A stretch of DNA of 64,000 bases from Tamaricihabitans halophyticus (GTDB lineage: Bacteria > Actinomycetota > Actinomycetes > Mycobacteriales > Pseudonocardiaceae). The stretch covers positions 310,001 through 374,000 of the forward strand of contig NZ_SLXQ01000001.1 in assembly GCF_004340875.1 (NCBI RefSeq), given 5' to 3'. Every line of letters begins with the position of its first letter. Positions within the stretch are counted from its first letter, which is position 1. The translations under genes were made by a program, and so were the position numbers. A model generated the notes under the pieces. The model worked only from the letters and a program-made list of their open reading frames with translations, searched no databases and had not been told where the DNA came from. Shown here piece by piece: positions 16,738-27,028 of this stretch.

Positions 16738-17883
16738 TTGTTGATCACGAGTGTAGAGACGTTCCTGGTGCCGCCCCGCTGGCTGTTCTGCAAGATCAGC
16801 ACGGATGAGGGCGTCGTAGGCTGGGGCGAGCCGGTGGTCGAGGGCAAGGCGCATACGGTGGCTGCCGCCGTCGATGAGCTCGCCGATGTGCTGATCGGGG
16901 CGGATCCTGCGCGGATTGAGGATCTGTGGCAGGTGATGAGCAAGGGCGGGTTCTATCGGGGCGGCCCGGTGCTTTCCAGCGCGATCAGCGGGATCGATCA
17001 GGCACTCTGGGATATCAAGGGCAAGGCACTCGGGGTTCCGGTGCACGATCTGCTCGGTGGCGCGGTGCGCGATCGGGTGCGGATGTATGGCTGGATCGGT
17101 GGGGACGCGCCGGCCGAGGTTGGCGAGGGCGCAGCCGAGCGGATGGCCGCGGGTTATACGGCGGTCAAGATGAATGCCGGCGGGCGGATGCGCACCCTGG
17201 AATCATCTTCGGAGATCAACGGCGTAGTCGACCGGGTTGCCGCGGTTCGCGAGGCGATTGGCCCCGATCGAGATGTGGCGATTGACTTTCACGGCAGGGT
17301 TTCCCCCGCGCTCGCCCGCGTGCTCTGCAGGGAACTTGCCCCGCTGCATCCGCTTTTCGTGGAGGAACCGGTGGTACCGGAGCTGTCCGCGGAGTTCGGC
17401 AGGATCTGCGCGGACACCTCGGTCCCGATCGCGACCGGCGAGCGCTTGTACTCGCGCTGGGATTTCGCGCCGGTGTTGGCCGCGGGGATAGCCGTGGCAC
17501 AGCCGGATCTGTCGCATGCCGGTGGGATATCGGAATGTCGCCGGATCGCGGCGCAGGCCGAAACACACGGTGTCGCACTGGCACCGCACTGTCCACTTGG
17601 TCCGATCGCACTTGCGGCCTGCCTGCAGGTGGATCTGGCCAGCCCGAACGCGCTGATCCAGGAGACGAGTCTGGGTATCCATTACAACGTTGGCGCGGAC
17701 ACTTTGGACTATCTTGTCGATCCGACGATCTTCCAGCTCACCGATGGGTTCGTCGACAGGCTGAGCAAGCCGGGCCTGGGGATCGAGGTGGATGAGCAGG
17801 CAGTACGCGCGGCCGCGGACCGGGGGCACCGCTGGCGCTCCCCGGTCTGGCGGCACGCGGATGGCGGTTTCGCCGAGTGGTGA
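16738..17883 (+). CDS. dgoD: D-galactonate dehydratase
   Basis: Enolase-superfamily enzyme converting D-galactonate to 2-dehydro-3-deoxy-D-galactonate. It aligns closely with my memory of E. coli DgoD: PPRWLFCKISTDEGVVGWGE, DLWQVM, GFYRGGPV, SGIDQALWDIKGKALGVPV, DFHGRVS (metal Asp), FVEEPVVPE, ATGERLYSR, QPDLSHAGGI and LAPHCPLGPIALAACLQ (catalytic His). The TTG at 16738 lies 8 bp after GGAAGGA and gives 381 residues, against 382 in E. coli; a second TTG follows at once. The C-terminus WRSPVWRHADGGFAEW also matches. It ends 8 bp from the convergent acyl ligase gene. Confidence 0.93.
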   Translation: MLITSVETFLVPPRWLFCKISTDEGVVGWGEPVVEGKAHTVAAAVDELADVLIGADPARIEDLWQVMSKGGFYRGGPVLSSAISGIDQALWDIKGKALGVPVHDLLGGAVRDRVRMYGWIGGDAPAEVGEGAAERMAAGYTAVKMNAGGRMRTLESSSEINGVVDRVAAVREAIGPDRDVAIDFHGRVSPALARVLCRELAPLHPLFVEEPVVPELSAEFGRICADTSVPIATGERLYSRWDFAPVLAAGIAVAQPDLSHAGGISECRRIAAQAETHGVALAPHCPLGPIALAACLQVDLASPNALIQETSLGIHYNVGADTLDYLVDPTIFQLTDGFVDRLSKPGLGIEVDEQAVRAAADRGHRWRSPVWRHADGGFAEW

Positions 17884-17891
17884 CGGCCCGC

Positions 17892-19565
17892 TCAGCGGCC
17901 GATGCGGTCGGCGAACTCGGTGCCGGCCGCTGACCTGCGCAGTTTGCCGGACGGTGTCTTCGGCAAACTGCCTGGTGCGAGCACCACGACCGATACCGGC
18001 CGCACTCCTACCGCGTCCATCACCCGCGCGGTGACGTCCTTGGCCAGTGCACGCTCCGCTTCTTCCTCACCGGCCTTTGTGGACTCGAGGACGACGGCGA
18101 AGCGCTCCCTACTCTTGCCCGCGTCGATCCGCACGGCTACCGCGTTGCCTGCGCGTACTCCGGACACCGAGCAAGCGGCGCGCTCCACATCGGTCGGGTA
18201 GATGTTCCGCCCACCCATGATGATCACGTCTTTGCTCCGTCCGCAGATGACGATCCGCCCGTCGGTGAGGTAGCCAATATCGCCGGTTGCGAGCCAGCCA
18301 TCGGCGTCTTGGGTCGGCTTTGGACCGTCCACGGTGAGATACCCCGGCGTCACGGCCTCACCACGTAGCCGTATCTCGCCAACTTCCCTGTCGTCGAGTC
18401 GGTTGCCGTGTTCGTCGACGATCTCGGCTTCGATCCCGGCGAGCGGTTTGCCGAGTATCGCGAAGGAGCGGACCGCTTCGGTGCCCCTGCGCGGATCGTC
18501 CTCGGCCACCGGGACGGCCTTGCCGCTGGTTTCGAGGGATTCGGCCTCGATCACGTCGGTGACCAGCCCGGTGAACATGGGCACGAAGGAGACCGCGAGG
18601 GTCACCTCCGCCATGCCGTAGGCGGGGAACACGCATTCTGCTGGCATGCCGAAACGTGCGCCGGCTTCGGTGAAGCCGCGAACGGCTTTCTCGTCGATCG
18701 GTTCGGCGCCGTTGAGCGCGATCCGCATCGTGGACAGATCGTATGCCTTATCGTCGTCCACTTTAGACATCCTGCGGCCGACGATGGCGTAGGCGAAGTT
18801 GGGTGCCGCGGTGATCGTCGCGCGGTACTTGCTGATCAGATCGGGCCAACGCAACGGGCCGCTGAGGAACTCGGTCGGCGTGATCTTGACCAGTTCCACG
18901 CCGAGTGTCATGGGCAGCGTCAGGAAACCAACCATGCCCATATCGTGAAAGAGCGGCAGCCAGGACATCATCGTGTCGACGCCCGGTTCGAGTCCGGCGC
19001 CCTCGGCCATCGCGGTCATATTGCTGTACAGGTTGCCGTGGGTGATCCGGACGGCTTTGGGTGCCGCGGTCGAACCGCTGGTGAGCTGGAGTAGCGCGTG
19101 ATCGTCCTCGGCCGCTTCGATCACCTCAGCCAGCTCCGCGCCGTCGAGCTGATCGATCATCCGGTATTCGATGCCGTGCTCCTCGAGAACGGCGCTGAGC
19201 TGGGCGAACGGCTCGCCGAGCAGGACCGTGCTGGAGTCGATCATGCGCAGTACCCGCACGGTGTCCTCGGCCCATTCGGCGAGGTCGGTGCGTGGCGTCG
19301 GCTGGTGCAGCATGGTCACGCTGCCGCCAACGAGCCAGACCGCTTGCACGGCTGGCGCGATCAACGCGGGTTCCCCAGCGAGTACCGCGATCGCTGGACG
19401 CTCCGGCACCCCGCTCGCCAGCAAACCGCCGGCCATCCGGCGGGCCTGCGTATGCACTTCCGCCCAGGTACGGCGCACCGGGGCGGCTGGCTCACCGGTC
19501 ACCATGCCCGTACTGGCGCCATGGCTTCGTGCGGTGGCGAGCAACGTATCCACAAACCGACTCAT
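17892..19565 (-). CDS. Fatty acyl-AMP ligase / acyl-CoA synthetase, Rv1013 (Pks16)-like
   Basis: Adenylate-forming enzyme of 557 residues. Core motifs: LLQLTSGSTAAPKAVRITHGN (AMP-binding P-loop), SWLPLFHDMGMVGFL (typical of the FAAL/FadD group), YGMAEVTLAVSF, TGDIGYLTDGRIVICGRSKD and the C-terminal catalytic Lys in LPKTPSGKLRR. It takes the place of M. tuberculosis pks16 (Rv1013), which despite its name is an acyl ligase, between pth and ispE. The substrate is unknown. Start ATG 19565 (MSRFVDTLL) is preferred by family alignment; upstream codons are open but the ribosome-binding site is weak either way. Confidence 0.88.
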   Translation of the reverse strand: MSRFVDTLLATARSHGASTGMVTGEPAAPVRRTWAEVHTQARRMAGGLLASGVPERPAIAVLAGEPALIAPAVQAVWLVGGSVTMLHQPTPRTDLAEWAEDTVRVLRMIDSSTVLLGEPFAQLSAVLEEHGIEYRMIDQLDGAELAEVIEAAEDDHALLQLTSGSTAAPKAVRITHGNLYSNMTAMAEGAGLEPGVDTMMSWLPLFHDMGMVGFLTLPMTLGVELVKITPTEFLSGPLRWPDLISKYRATITAAPNFAYAIVGRRMSKVDDDKAYDLSTMRIALNGAEPIDEKAVRGFTEAGARFGMPAECVFPAYGMAEVTLAVSFVPMFTGLVTDVIEAESLETSGKAVPVAEDDPRRGTEAVRSFAILGKPLAGIEAEIVDEHGNRLDDREVGEIRLRGEAVTPGYLTVDGPKPTQDADGWLATGDIGYLTDGRIVICGRSKDVIIMGGRNIYPTDVERAACSVSGVRAGNAVAVRIDAGKSRERFAVVLESTKAGEEEAERALAKDVTARVMDAVGVRPVSVVVLAPGSLPKTPSGKLRRSAAGTEFADRIGR

Positions 19566-19688
19566 ACCGCCAAGCCTATGTGACATCCCGGCGCTCTTTG
19601 GTGCGTAGACCGGTAATTGACCAACATCAGAGCCAACGGGCAACCCCATTGCCGGATTTGTCCAATTCGGCAAGTTCTCGCGGGGTAC

Positions 19689-21497
19689 TCAGCCGGCGGC
19701 GTCCGCGGTGGCCAGCCACTGCTGTTCGAGCTCGTCCTTTTCGGCGAGCACGCCGCGCAACTGCTCGTCCAGCTCACGCAGCCGATTCGGATCGGTCGCC
19801 GCTTCCGCCAGCGCGGTATGCAACCGGGTTTCCTTGTCCTGCAAGGAGTCCAGCTTGCGTTCCAGCCGCGCCAGCTCCTTTTGCGCGGCTCGCTGTCGGG
19901 CCGCTCCGCTAGACTTGCTCGCCGGGGGCCCCTCCCTGGAGCCGGTGGCACTGTCGTTCGGCGCCTGGGAGTTCGGTGCTTGGGAGTTCGACGCCAGGGC
20001 CGCGTCCCTGCGTACGAGGTATTCGTCGATCCCGCCGGGCAGGTGGGTGATCTTGCCGTCGCCGAGGAGCGCCACCACGGTGTCGCAGACGCGTTCGGTC
20101 AGGTACCGATCATGCGAGACCACGACGAGCGTGCCTGGCCAGGAGTCGAGCAGGTCCTCCAGCTGCTGCAGGGTATCGATATCCAGGTCGTTGGTCGGTT
20201 CGTCCAACAGCAGCACGTTCGGTTCGGCCATCAGCAGTCTGGCCAGTTGCAGCCGCCGGCGTTCACCGCCGGACAGGTCGGCTACCGGGGTCCATTGCCG
20301 TGCGGCGGGAAAACCAAACCGTTCCGCCAGCTGCGAGGCGGAGAACTCGCGTTTGCCGAGCGCGACCCGCTGCCCGATCTGCTCGACGGCCTGCAGTACC
20401 CGTAGGTCGCCGGGCAGGTCCTCCAGCTCCTGGCGCAGGTAGGCCAACCGGACGGTCTTGCCGGCGACCCGCCTGCCCTGCACTGGTTTCTGGTCGTCCG
20501 CGAGTAGCCGGAGCAGGCTGGTCTTGCCCGAGCCATTGACGCCGACCACGCCGATCCGCTCGCCGGGCCCGAGCCGCCAGGTGACCTCGCGTAGTAGCTG
20601 CCGTTCGCCGATCGTGTAGGAGACGTCTTCCAGTTCGAGCACGGTCTTCCCGAGCCTGCGCTGGGCGAAGGCGACCAGCTCAGTGGATTCACGGGGTTCC
20701 GGCTCGTTCGCGATCAGCGCCTCGGCTGCTTCTACCCGGTAGCGCGGTTTCGAGGTACGGGCTTTCGCGCCACGCCGCAGCCAGGCCAGCTCTTTCCTGG
20801 CGAGGTTGCGTCGCTTTTCCTCGGCGCTGGCCGCGATCCTGGCGCGCTCCGCGCGGGCGAACACCCAGTCCTCGTAGCCGCCCTCGTACTGCGCGATCCG
20901 GCCGTCCGCGACTTCCCAGGTGTTGGTGCACACCTCGTCGAGGAACCACCGGTCGTGGGTGACCACGACCAGCGCGCAGCGGCGGGCAACCAGATGTGCC
21001 GCGAGCCAGCGCACACCTTCCACGTCGAGGTGGTTGGTGGGCTCGTCCAGCACGAGCAGGTCGAGTTCGCGGACCAGCGCGGCGGCCAGCGCGACCCGCC
21101 GGCGTTCGCCGCCGGACATGGTGCGCACCGGTTCTTCGAGACCGAGCGCCTCAATCCCGAGGCCGTGCATGATGGAGCGGATTCGCGGGTCGGCGGCCCA
21201 TTCGTGTTCGGCGCTGAACCCGTGCGGTTCCAGTACGGCCTGGCGAACCGTGGCGTCGTCCGGCAGATCGGTGCGCTGGGTGACGACGGCCTGGCGTAGG
21301 TCGCGGACCCTGCTGACCCGCCCGGCATCGGGTGGTTCCACCCCGGCTAGTACTTCGAGCAGGGTGGTCTTGCCGCCACCGTTCAACCCGACAACGCCTA
21401 CCCGCTCGCCTTCGGCGACGCCGAGGGACACGTTGTCGAGCAGCGGGCGCACCCCGTAGCTCTTGTGCACCGCCTCCAGATTGACCAGGTTGGCCAC
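19689..21497 (-). CDS. ABC-F family ATPase (Uup/EttA-like)
   Basis: Two ATPase domains in one soluble chain with no membrane segment, so a ribosome-associated ABC-F protein rather than a transporter. Domain 1: GLNGGGKTT, signature MSGGERRRVALA, Walker B LLVLDEPTNHLD. Domain 2: GVNGSGKTS, LSGGERRRLQLA, VLLLDEPTNDLD. The inter-domain linker is basic (KELAWLRRGAKARTSKPRYR). A C-terminal coiled coil (ARQRAAQKELARLERKLDSL), reached through an Asn/Ser/Pro-rich spacer, marks the Uup subgroup. The GTG at 21497 has GAGGA 8 bp upstream. Adjacent ispE and ASCH genes are on the same strand. Confidence 0.92.
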   Translation of the reverse strand: MANLVNLEAVHKSYGVRPLLDNVSLGVAEGERVGVVGLNGGGKTTLLEVLAGVEPPDAGRVSRVRDLRQAVVTQRTDLPDDATVRQAVLEPHGFSAEHEWAADPRIRSIMHGLGIEALGLEEPVRTMSGGERRRVALAAALVRELDLLVLDEPTNHLDVEGVRWLAAHLVARRCALVVVTHDRWFLDEVCTNTWEVADGRIAQYEGGYEDWVFARAERARIAASAEEKRRNLARKELAWLRRGAKARTSKPRYRVEAAEALIANEPEPRESTELVAFAQRRLGKTVLELEDVSYTIGERQLLREVTWRLGPGERIGVVGVNGSGKTSLLRLLADDQKPVQGRRVAGKTVRLAYLRQELEDLPGDLRVLQAVEQIGQRVALGKREFSASQLAERFGFPAARQWTPVADLSGGERRRLQLARLLMAEPNVLLLDEPTNDLDIDTLQQLEDLLDSWPGTLVVVSHDRYLTERVCDTVVALLGDGKITHLPGGIDEYLVRRDAALASNSQAPNSQAPNDSATGSREGPPASKSSGAARQRAAQKELARLERKLDSLQDKETRLHTALAEAATDPNRLRELDEQLRGVLAEKDELEQQWLATADAAG

Positions 21498-21542
21498 GCC
21501 GATTGTCCTCATTCCACGATTCAGCAGTCCTGCGCCCCACAT

Positions 21543-21968
21543 CTACCACAGGCGTTCAGGGGCACGTCGCGGCCAGGCTACGAGCCGGAATCGTTGCGCC
21601 ACGACCATGGTGTCGTCATCCACGGTGAACTCCGGCAGCCCGAGCTCGGCGCGCATCTCGGCGGACTGCCAGAACCGCTCGTGTTCGGCCCGCCACTCCG
21701 CGACCGTGCGGTGGCCCTCCCCCTCGGCAACCGCATGCGCGAGATCCACCTCGGCCAACCGCAGCACGCGCACGCCCGTCGTCTCGAGCACCGCCACCGG
21801 TTCGCCAGCCGAGTCGACCAGCCGCTCGCGGTCGCCAGCGGAAGGGAGCTCGTCGCCGTACTCCATGAGCAAGCTAGTGGTCGCCGTCTTCTCCCCGGCC
21901 AGAATCGCCGCGACCAGCCGATCACGTAATGGACCGGGAAAGCCGAACTCCGCGTCCGGCAAGCTCAC
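21543..21968 (-). CDS. ASCH domain protein
   Basis: 141-residue protein with the ASCH fold (ASC-1 homology, PUA-related), generally thought to bind RNA or modified nucleotides; close bacterial relatives include an N4-acetylcytidine amidohydrolase. Seen here: [25 protein letters not shown] near residues 10-35, then [20 protein letters not shown] and a WRAEHERFW segment. The GTG start overlaps the ispE stop (GTGA), so translation is coupled to ispE. No specific function can be read. Confidence 0.82.
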   Translation of the reverse strand: MSLPDAEFGFPGPLRDRLVAAILAGEKTATTSLLMEYGDELPSAGDRERLVDSAGEPVAVLETTGVRVLRLAEVDLAHAVAEGEGHRTVAEWRAEHERFWQSAEMRAELGLPEFTVDDDTMVVAQRFRLVAWPRRAPERLW

Positions 21969-22972
21969 GCGTGCACCTCGGGCGGCGCCGGTCGCGGCGA
22001 GTCATCCCCGCCGATCACCCGCGCGCCGGGCACCGGTCCGTGTGCCACCCGCACCGTGCGGCACACCCCGGCGCCAGAAAGCTCGGTGGCCACCTCGACC
22101 GCGGAGTCGTGATCGGGACACAGGAAGGCACAGGTCGGCCCCGAACCGGACACCGCGCCGGCAAGCGCCCCGGCACTCACGCCCGCGCGTAAGGTGCGCC
22201 GCAACCCCGGGCGCAATGACACGGCCGCGGCCTGCAGATCATTGCCGAGCAGCAGCGCCAGCTGCCGCGGATCGCCCGAAGCCAGCGCCTCGAGCATCGG
22301 TTCGACCGAACCCAGCCGGGGCGGATCACCGTCCGCCCGCAACCGGTCCAGCTCCTGGTAGACCTGCGCGGTCGACAGCCCGCGCCGATCAAACGCGAGC
22401 ACCCAGTGAAAGCTGTGCCGGGACAACACCGGCACCAGCCGCTCACCTCGCCCCGTACCAAGGGCGGTGCCGCCGTGCAGCACGAACGGCACATCGCTGC
22501 CAAGGCGCATCGCGATCGCCGCCAGGTCGTCCCTGCCCAGCTCCAGCCGCCACAGCGCGGCAAGGCCAACCAGCGCCGCCGCCGCGTTCGCGCTCCCGCC
22601 GGCCATCCCGCCAGCAACCGGGATCGCCTTGCGAATCACCACGCGGACCTTCGGTTCGTCCGGGTCGCGCCCGACGTGCTCGGCCAGCGCACGCACCGCC
22701 CGCCAGGCCAGATTCGACGGCCCGGTCGGCACCGAGCTCGCTCCCTCGCCGTGCACCTCCACGCCCGGGGTGTCCGCGACACCCACGGTGACCTCATCGG
22801 TCAGCGAAAGCGCCTGAAAAACCGTGGACAGTTCATGGAAACCATCCGAACGCGCGTCCCCGACGGCGAGATGCAAATTCACCTTCGCGGGCACGCGCAC
22901 CGTAACGGGCGGCGGGACAACGGCGAGCACACTATGCAGCCTACGGGGTCGATGGCCGGTTCGGTTCACCAC
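21965..22972 (-). CDS. ispE: 4-diphosphocytidyl-2-C-methyl-D-erythritol kinase
   Basis: GHMP kinase of the MEP isoprenoid pathway; phosphorylates CDP-ME. The ATP-binding glycine loop reads [20 protein letters not shown] near residue 120. The N-terminus [24 protein letters not shown] and the C-terminal [14 protein letters not shown] also match. The GTG at 22972 lies 21 bp after the MetN-like gene; a GTG at 22930 ([11 protein letters not shown]) would remove a basic extension and is equally plausible. Its downstream partner is the overlapping ASCH gene. In mycobacteria ispE also follows ksgA; here a MetN-like gene lies between them. Confidence 0.95.
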   Translation of the reverse strand: MVNRTGHRPRRLHSVLAVVPPPVTVRVPAKVNLHLAVGDARSDGFHELSTVFQALSLTDEVTVGVADTPGVEVHGEGASSVPTGPSNLAWRAVRALAEHVGRDPDEPKVRVVIRKAIPVAGGMAGGSANAAAALVGLAALWRLELGRDDLAAIAMRLGSDVPFVLHGGTALGTGRGERLVPVLSRHSFHWVLAFDRRGLSTAQVYQELDRLRADGDPPRLGSVEPMLEALASGDPRQLALLLGNDLQAAAVSLRPGLRRTLRAGVSAGALAGAVSGSGPTCAFLCPDHDSAVEVATELSGAGVCRTVRVAHGPVPGARVIGGDDSPRPAPPEVHA

Positions 22973-22993
22973 GACCGATTACCCGCCACGCGG

Positions 22994-24004
22994 TCAGGCA
23001 GCCACGCCGCGCGGCCCCCGCCGCGCCTGCTTGACCGCACCACCACGATCGGCGATCCAGGCCACCGCGCCATCCGCCCGCTCGCCGCGCAGGCCAAGCC
23101 GGAACCGCGCCACCGGAGTGTCACCAAACCTGGTCACCCCGCCACCGATCACCGCGACCTCGGTGTCGAACCGGCTGGCCGCCTCCGGGAGCAGCGCGCC
23201 GACCGCGGCGAACCCGATCAGCACCACGTCCACCACCTGGTCGTAGCCGGCGCCAACCGACGCGGGCGTGTCGATCGCGGGCAGCAAGGCCTCGGCCACC
23301 GTGCCCTCCGCGTCGACCCCCACATCGAGCAACGCGCCCTCGGCCACCACCGCGCCACCGTCGAGCAGCGCCACGTCCTCGCAGATCCGCCGGATAACCC
23401 CGGCGTCCGGGGTGGTCACCAGCACCGTGCTGCCGAGCTCCGCACGGGCCCTGTCCAACACGGTGAGCACCGCCGCCTGCTCGGCCGAGGGCACCCCGTC
23501 GGTCGGGTCATCGGCGAAAAGCACGGTCGGCTTACTGGTCAACGCGCGCGCAACGGCCGCCCTGCGCAGCGCACCCACGGAGAGTTCACCGGGCAGTTCG
23601 TTCGCGCGACCGGTCAACCCGGCCAGGTCGAGCAGCGTGCCAACCCGGTCGCGCCGCTCCGGGCCAGCCATCCCGCTCTGCTCCAACGGCGCGGCGATAT
23701 TGCCCGCGACGGTGCGCTCCGGATGAAACCGCGCGGCGGAGTCCACGACCGCGAGGCTGCCCCGCACGTCCCGGAGAGCCTTACCGGAAAGGCCAGCGGT
23801 CGGCACGCCATCGAAGCGGACGACGCCGCTGTCCGGACGCTCCCGCAACGCAAGCAGCTGGGTGAGCGTGGACTTGCCAGCGCCAGGGGCGCCGAGCACG
23901 CCGTAGACCGCGCCAGCCGACACGGACAGGCTCACCTCGCGCAACGCGCGGACCGAACCGGTACTAGTGGGGAAGGACTTGGTCAGATTCTCGACGGTAA
24001 TCAC
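22994..24004 (-). CDS. Stand-alone MetN-like ABC ATPase with C-terminal NIL domain, degenerate motifs
   Basis: Residues 1-230 form an ABC nucleotide-binding domain: ITVENLTKSF, Walker A GAPGAGKST. The last ~80 residues form a NIL domain (FDTEVAVIGGGVTRFGDTPVARFRLGL), the methionine-sensing module of MetN importers. Key catalytic positions look altered: signature LSVGALRRAAVARAL instead of LSGGQ, Walker B VLFADDP with Asp where Glu is catalytic, and H-loop VLVTTPDAG without the His. No permease (MetI) or binding protein (MetQ) gene lies nearby. GTG 24004 is chosen for AGGAG five bases upstream. It is preceded by a SAM riboswitch and a Cys-rich leader peptide, so sulfur amino acid control is strongly implied; a sensor or regulatory role is possible. 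Confidence 0.82.
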   Translation of the reverse strand: MITVENLTKSFPTSTGSVRALREVSLSVSAGAVYGVLGAPGAGKSTLTQLLALRERPDSGVVRFDGVPTAGLSGKALRDVRGSLAVVDSAARFHPERTVAGNIAAPLEQSGMAGPERRDRVGTLLDLAGLTGRANELPGELSVGALRRAAVARALTSKPTVLFADDPTDGVPSAEQAAVLTVLDRARAELGSTVLVTTPDAGVIRRICEDVALLDGGAVVAEGALLDVGVDAEGTVAEALLPAIDTPASVGAGYDQVVDVVLIGFAAVGALLPEAASRFDTEVAVIGGGVTRFGDTPVARFRLGLRGERADGAVAWIADRGGAVKQARRGPRGVAA

Positions 24005-24091
24005 GAAAGCTCCTGGTGAACGTGAACCGGGCACGCTGCTCGCGGGCCCTCGGGGAGTGGGAAGTCGGAAACGGGTCGGCTGGGTGCTCGG

Positions 24092-24169
24092 TCAGCGACA
24101 ACAAGCACAGACCGTGCGACGACCCTGATCGACCACTCGTCGCGAGGTGAGCAGCTGGTCCACGTACAC
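24092..24169 (-). CDS. Cys-rich leader peptide, 25 residues
   Basis: A 25-codon frame starting with GTG at 24169 and ending TGA at 24092. The peptide begins MYVDQLLTSRR, continues VVDQGRR and ends TVCACCR. It resembles the actinobacterial family of leader peptides (the mycobacterial Cys-rich type such as Ms5788A) with RR-x-VD in the middle and Cys codons at the end, which act as cysteine-responsive attenuators. GGAGGAA precedes the start by two bases beyond the P1 helix of the SAM riboswitch, and half of that Shine-Dalgarno lies inside P1. It ends 87 bp before the MetN-like gene. A possible hairpin (GGGC...GCCC, 24029-24049) lies between. Confidence 0.72.
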   Translation of the reverse strand: MYVDQLLTSRRVVDQGRRTVCACCR

Positions 24170-24175
24170 GATTCC

Positions 24176-24262
24176 TCCATCGCTCCTGGCGGTAGCACCT
24201 GCCCGCGAGCGGGTGGTTGCTGCGGCGTCGACGAGCCAGGTCTCTCGGCCGCTCGGGATGGA
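24176..24262 (-). promoter_or_regulatory. SAM riboswitch (SAM-I/SAM-IV clan, P4-less form)
   Basis: On the minus strand: P1 TCCATC (24262-24257) with GATGGA (24181-24176); P2 GCGGC (24252-24248) with GCCGC (24226-24222); the conserved AGCAACC (24221-24215); P3 CCCG-CTCG-CGGG; then GGTGCTA. The P2 loop CCTGGC (24240-24235) is complementary to GCCAGG (24190-24185), a 6-bp pseudoknot, and there is no P4 helix, which points to the SAM-IV or SAM-I/IV variant rather than classical SAM-I. The 3' strand of P1 overlaps the leader peptide Shine-Dalgarno, which suggests translational control of the leader by SAM. Confidence 0.8.
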
Positions 24263-24378
24263 AACGCCTAGTAGTACAACGCACGATAAGGCGTCCACGC
24301 AAGCCCGGATGACGCGTACCACATGCGAGGTAACGACAAGCCCGCGCGTGCTATTCCCGTCGGGACGTGACTACGCTC

Positions 24379-24405
24379 CGCGACCGCGGTCGTCAAGGTT
24401 AGCGG
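24379..24405. repeat. Palindromic repeat, subtype 2, at the ksgA 3' end
   Basis: Minus strand CGCTAACCTTGACGACCGCGG corresponds to GCTAACCTTAAAGAACGCGG at 12856-12886. The ksgA stop codon TAA is within it, exactly as in kdgK. Diverged, hence moderate confidence. Confidence 0.5.
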
Positions 24406-25292
24406 GATTGGGTGCGGGCGCTGGCGATACGCGCGAACTCGGCAACGCCGAGGCTCTCGCCGCGTGCTGTCGGGTCCACGCCAGCCTCCGTCAGAATCTC
24501 CGCCGCCCGCGCCGAGGAACCGGCCCAGCCGGCCAGCGCCGCGCGGAGTGTCTTACGGCGCTGCGCGAAGGCCGCATCGACCACCTCGAACACCCGCTCG
24601 CGAGCGAGCTCCGCGGGTGGTGCCTGACGCTGCAGTGCGACGAGCGCCGAGTCCACGTTCGGCACCGGCCAGAACACCGCACGGGGCACCGAACCAGCTC
24701 GGCGCGCACTCGCGAACCAGGCCGTCTTCACGCTCGGCACGCCGTAGATCCGGCTCCCCGGCGCGGCCACCATCCGGTCGGCGACCTCGGCCTGCACCAT
24801 CACCAGGGCACCGCGCAGCGAAGGCAGTTCGGCGAGCAAATGCAGCACCACCGGCACCGCCACGTTGTACGGCAGGTTCGCGACCAGCATCGTGGGTGCT
24901 GGCTCGAACTCGGCCGCGCGCACCCGCAGCGCGTCCCGGACATGCACGCGCAGCCGTTGCTGGAAGACCGCCGCGCGTTCGGCCACGGTCACCGGCAACC
25001 GGGCGCCGAGTGCCCCGTCGATCTCCACCGCGTGCACCAGTTCCGCCGCGGGCAACAGCGCCAGCGTCAGCGCGCCAAGGCCGGGCCCGACCTCGAGCAC
25101 CACGTCCTCGGCACGCAACCCGGCCGCGCCGACGATCCGGCGCACCGTGTTCGGATCGTGGACGAAGTTCTGCCCGAGCCGTTTGGTCGGCCGGATGTCC
25201 AGCTCCGCGGCCAGTAGACGCACGTCGGCCGGCCCGAACAGGTGGGTTTCCTGCGGGCCGGCCGAAGTGGGGTCGGTTGTCACGCGGGCCAT
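24399..25292 (-). CDS. ksgA: 16S rRNA (adenine1518/1519-N6)-dimethyltransferase
   Basis: Dimethylates two adjacent adenines in the 3' hairpin of 16S rRNA late in small-subunit assembly; loss gives kasugamycin resistance. Motifs: [17 protein letters not shown] near residue 38, SAM-binding [15 protein letters not shown], acidic loop [11 protein letters not shown], catalytic [11 protein letters not shown] near residue 140, and the C-terminal [12 protein letters not shown]. At 297 residues it is slightly longer than the E. coli enzyme. The order rpfB-ksgA-ispE is as in mycobacteria. Its stop lies in a palindromic repeat. Confidence 0.97.
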   Translation of the reverse strand: MARVTTDPTSAGPQETHLFGPADVRLLAAELDIRPTKRLGQNFVHDPNTVRRIVGAAGLRAEDVVLEVGPGLGALTLALLPAAELVHAVEIDGALGARLPVTVAERAAVFQQRLRVHVRDALRVRAAEFEPAPTMLVANLPYNVAVPVVLHLLAELPSLRGALVMVQAEVADRMVAAPGSRIYGVPSVKTAWFASARRAGSVPRAVFWPVPNVDSALVALQRQAPPAELARERVFEVVDAAFAQRRKTLRAALAGWAGSSARAAEILTEAGVDPTARGESLGVAEFARIASARTQSR

Positions 25293-25340
25293 TATCGCGC
25301 CCGGTGATTACCGCTCGCGGTCAGGACCGGGCGAAGCGAC

Positions 25341-26816
<1,476 letters not shown>

Positions 26817-27028
26817 TCATCTAGCAGAGCTAGGCACAGTCATGTACCAGCGAAACAGGGCTAGGTCTCCCTGCCTCACTTCCCCGACGCAATAGTTGCT
26901 TGCATGGCCTGACTGTAGGTGCACCCATCAGCTCCGGTTAGTTCGGGGCAGAGCCGGGGGTACGGTCACGGGACCGTAACGGAGTCTGCGCGGGAGCGCA
27001 AACACCCGCCGCGAACTCGTGGCCCCAA

